In this document: piece after piece, positions 62,842 through 64,000 of the stretch
Numbering within the stretch: the stretch's first letter is position 1
Layout: every line of letters begins with the position of its first letter
Source of the DNA: JACCZR01 sp963844805
GTDB lineage: Bacteria > Actinomycetota > Thermoleophilia > Solirubrobacterales > Thermoleophilaceae
Direction of reading: 5' to 3'
Length of the DNA: 64,000 nt
NCBI GenBank assembly: GCA_963844805.1
Contig: CAWJPU010000001.1
Span: forward strand, 62,001 to 126,000
Translations under genes and position numbers: made by a program
Notes under the pieces: generated by a model
Databases searched by the model: none
The model's input: only the letters and a program-made list of their open reading frames with translations
What the model was told of the DNA's origin: nothing

Positions 62842-63804
62842 CTATGCCCGGCTTGGGGCCAGCCGGGCCGCGCTGCGCAGCCGCGCCCAGCCGCCGTAGC
62901 GCGTGATGAGCACGACCAGGCCGACCAGCGTGATCGGCACGTAGAGGATGAAGCGCAGCAGCAGCAGGTAGGACACGACGACCGAGCCGCTGCCCCCCAG
63001 CGCGCGGGCGCCGAAGGCGACGGCGGCGTCGAAGGTCCCGACCGAGCCCGGCGCGGCGGGCAGGGCGGCGACGAAGTTGGTCAGGGCCACGAGGTAGAGC
63101 GCGCCGCTGATGCTGATGTTCAGGTTGACCGACTCGGCCACCGCCAGGTAGACCGCGCCCTCCAGCGCCCACAGGACGAACGTCACGGCGAGCAGCCACA
63201 GGCCCTCCTTGCGGATCAGCGCGCGGGGAGCGTGGATCAGCGGGCTGATGAACTCGCGCAGCCGGATCATGGCGCCGCGGCGGCGCAGGAACTCCATGCC
63301 CGCGATGGCCACGACCAGGACCGCCACGATGATGCTGCCGATCAGCAGCGGATGGTCGGTGGGCAGGACGTCCCGGTCGCGGATCGTGATCGTGACCACG
63401 CCGGCGAGGATCACGCCCAGGGCGACCACGTCGAGGGCGCGCTCGGCGACGATCGAGCCGGTCACGGTGCGCTTGCCGGCGCCGGTGCGCTGGGAGAGGA
63501 GCACGACGCGAAGTGCCTCTCCTGCGCGCGCGGGCAGCACGTTGTTGCCCATGTAGCCGACCGTGGTCAGCCCGTAGCATTCCTTGCGCGGGGCGTGCAC
63601 GTCCGCCAGGCGGAGGATGTGGTGCCAGCGCTCGGCGCGGACGGCGGTGGCGGCGCCGTAGATGATCAGGGCGAGGCCGAGCAGGGCGAACGCTCCCGCA
63701 CTGTCGGGGAACTTCGGCGCGTCCTGGTGGAGGGCCCACCAGATGACGGCTGCCAGCGCGACCAGCGAGAGGGCCGCTTGGATGAGCGCAAGGCGACGGT
63801 TCAT
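62842..63804 (-). CDS. YbhN/UPF0104-type (lysylphosphatidylglycerol synthase TM-like) membrane protein
   Basis: 320 residues from ATG 63804 (MNRRLALIQAALSLVALAAV). About seven to eight helices with hallmark segments: RAERWHHILRLADVHAPRKE CYGLTTVGYMGNNVLPARAG EALRVVLLSQRTG, SIVAERALDVVALGVILAGV and NFVAALPAAPGSVGTFDAAV AFGARALG. Family members act in lipid or glycolipid translocation or archaeal-type AglD glycosylation. Its place at the head of a three-glycosyltransferase-type transcript supports an envelope-glycan role. Upstream ORF extension (46 codons) is low-complexity and rejected. Confidence 0.82.
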   Translation of the reverse strand: MNRRLALIQAALSLVALAAVIWWALHQDAPKFPDSAGAFALLGLALIIYGAATAVRAERWHHILRLADVHAPRKECYGLTTVGYMGNNVLPARAGEALRVVLLSQRTGAGKRTVTGSIVAERALDVVALGVILAGVVTITIRDRDVLPTDHPLLIGSIIVAVLVVAIAGMEFLRRRGAMIRLREFISPLIHAPRALIRKEGLWLLAVTFVLWALEGAVYLAVAESVNLNISISGALYLVALTNFVAALPAAPGSVGTFDAAVAFGARALGGSGSVVVSYLLLLRFILYVPITLVGLVVLITRYGGWARLRSAARLAPSRA

Positions 63805-64000
63805 TCGGCTCAAGGTTCCACGGACTGAACGCCGGCTCCTCCATGACCCGCGATGCGGAGGGACGACGCTCGACGAGGCCGTCCTCCGGACGGACGACCG
63901 CAGCGCCCGACGGTAGCAGGACCCGACGCGACACCGAGACAAACGCGCCGGTGTCGTGTTAGCCCGCCTGAACCGTCGCCACCGACCGGTTTTGCGGCTA
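63805..64000. other. Intergenic right edge with an inverted repeat
   Basis: No convincing gene in these 196 bases, which precede the flippase-like gene and reach the window end. CGACACCG (63929-63936) and CGGTGTCG (63949-63956) form a perfect 8-bp inverted repeat with a 12-base spacer, a possible operator or hairpin. No strong promoter was recognised. Confidence 0.4.

Overview
The window is very G+C-rich bacterial chromosome. Gene content and order point to an actinobacterium. The central minus-strand block follows the actinobacterial order yceD-rpmF-plsX-acpP-rnc-smc-ftsY ... ffh-rpsP-khpA-rimM-trmD-rplS-lepB-rnhB, with yraN, comM and dprA next to it. A SepIVA/DivIVA-like protein, an Rv0501/Rv0502-like pair and a four-cysteine L28 agree. 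A deep lineage such as Thermoleophilia (Solirubrobacterales) is my best inference, but no rRNA is present to prove it. No tRNA, rRNA, CRISPR array, insertion sequence or prophage was seen.

Layout. 0-5.6 kb: end of a SulP transporter, a STAS/DUF2795 pair, a GAP-family membrane protein, then a minus-strand run (zinc-ribbon protein, RNase HI, arginase-family enzyme, phosphotriesterase-like lactonase). 5.7-9.4 kb: a MarR-MFS efflux operon whose operator overlaps the start codon, convergent with an EF-G-like GTPase. 9.4-19 kb: Xer recombinase with a sigma-factor relic, L,D-transpeptidase, an SDR/acyltransferase pair, folate cyclo-ligase-like, HAD, alpha/beta hydrolase, IlvD and small unknowns. 19-38 kb: ThiD, then DNA uptake/processing genes and the translation, secretion, lipid and chromosome-segregation superoperon, with an NfeD-stomatin-methyltransferase trio inserted between ftsY and ffh. 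38-43 kb: two VOC proteins and two secreted proteins sharing an RTX-like repeat domain. 43-50 kb: DivIVA-like, CoaD, RsmD, OsmC, RecG, a FakA-like kinase and L28. 50-54.7 kb: a SHOCT membrane protein, threonine aldolase and a riboflavin operon (ribD-ribE-ribBA-ribH) behind a 20-bp palindrome. 54.8-63.8 kb: an apparent envelope-glycan locus (four GT-C-type membrane proteins, a UGM-like flavoprotein, a YbhN-like flippase/synthase).

Many genes are joined by 4-nt ATGA/GTGA/TTGA overlaps, so translational coupling is the rule. No intergenic stretch exceeds about 200 bases.

Many housekeeping genes (dprA, comM, ilvD, recG, fakA, ribE, plsX, rpsP and others) are split by single-base frameshifts. Where the correct reading can be inferred, nearly all are one extra G or C. 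I treat these as sequence error and annotate the intact gene. Coordinates of frameshifted genes span the reconstructed gene.
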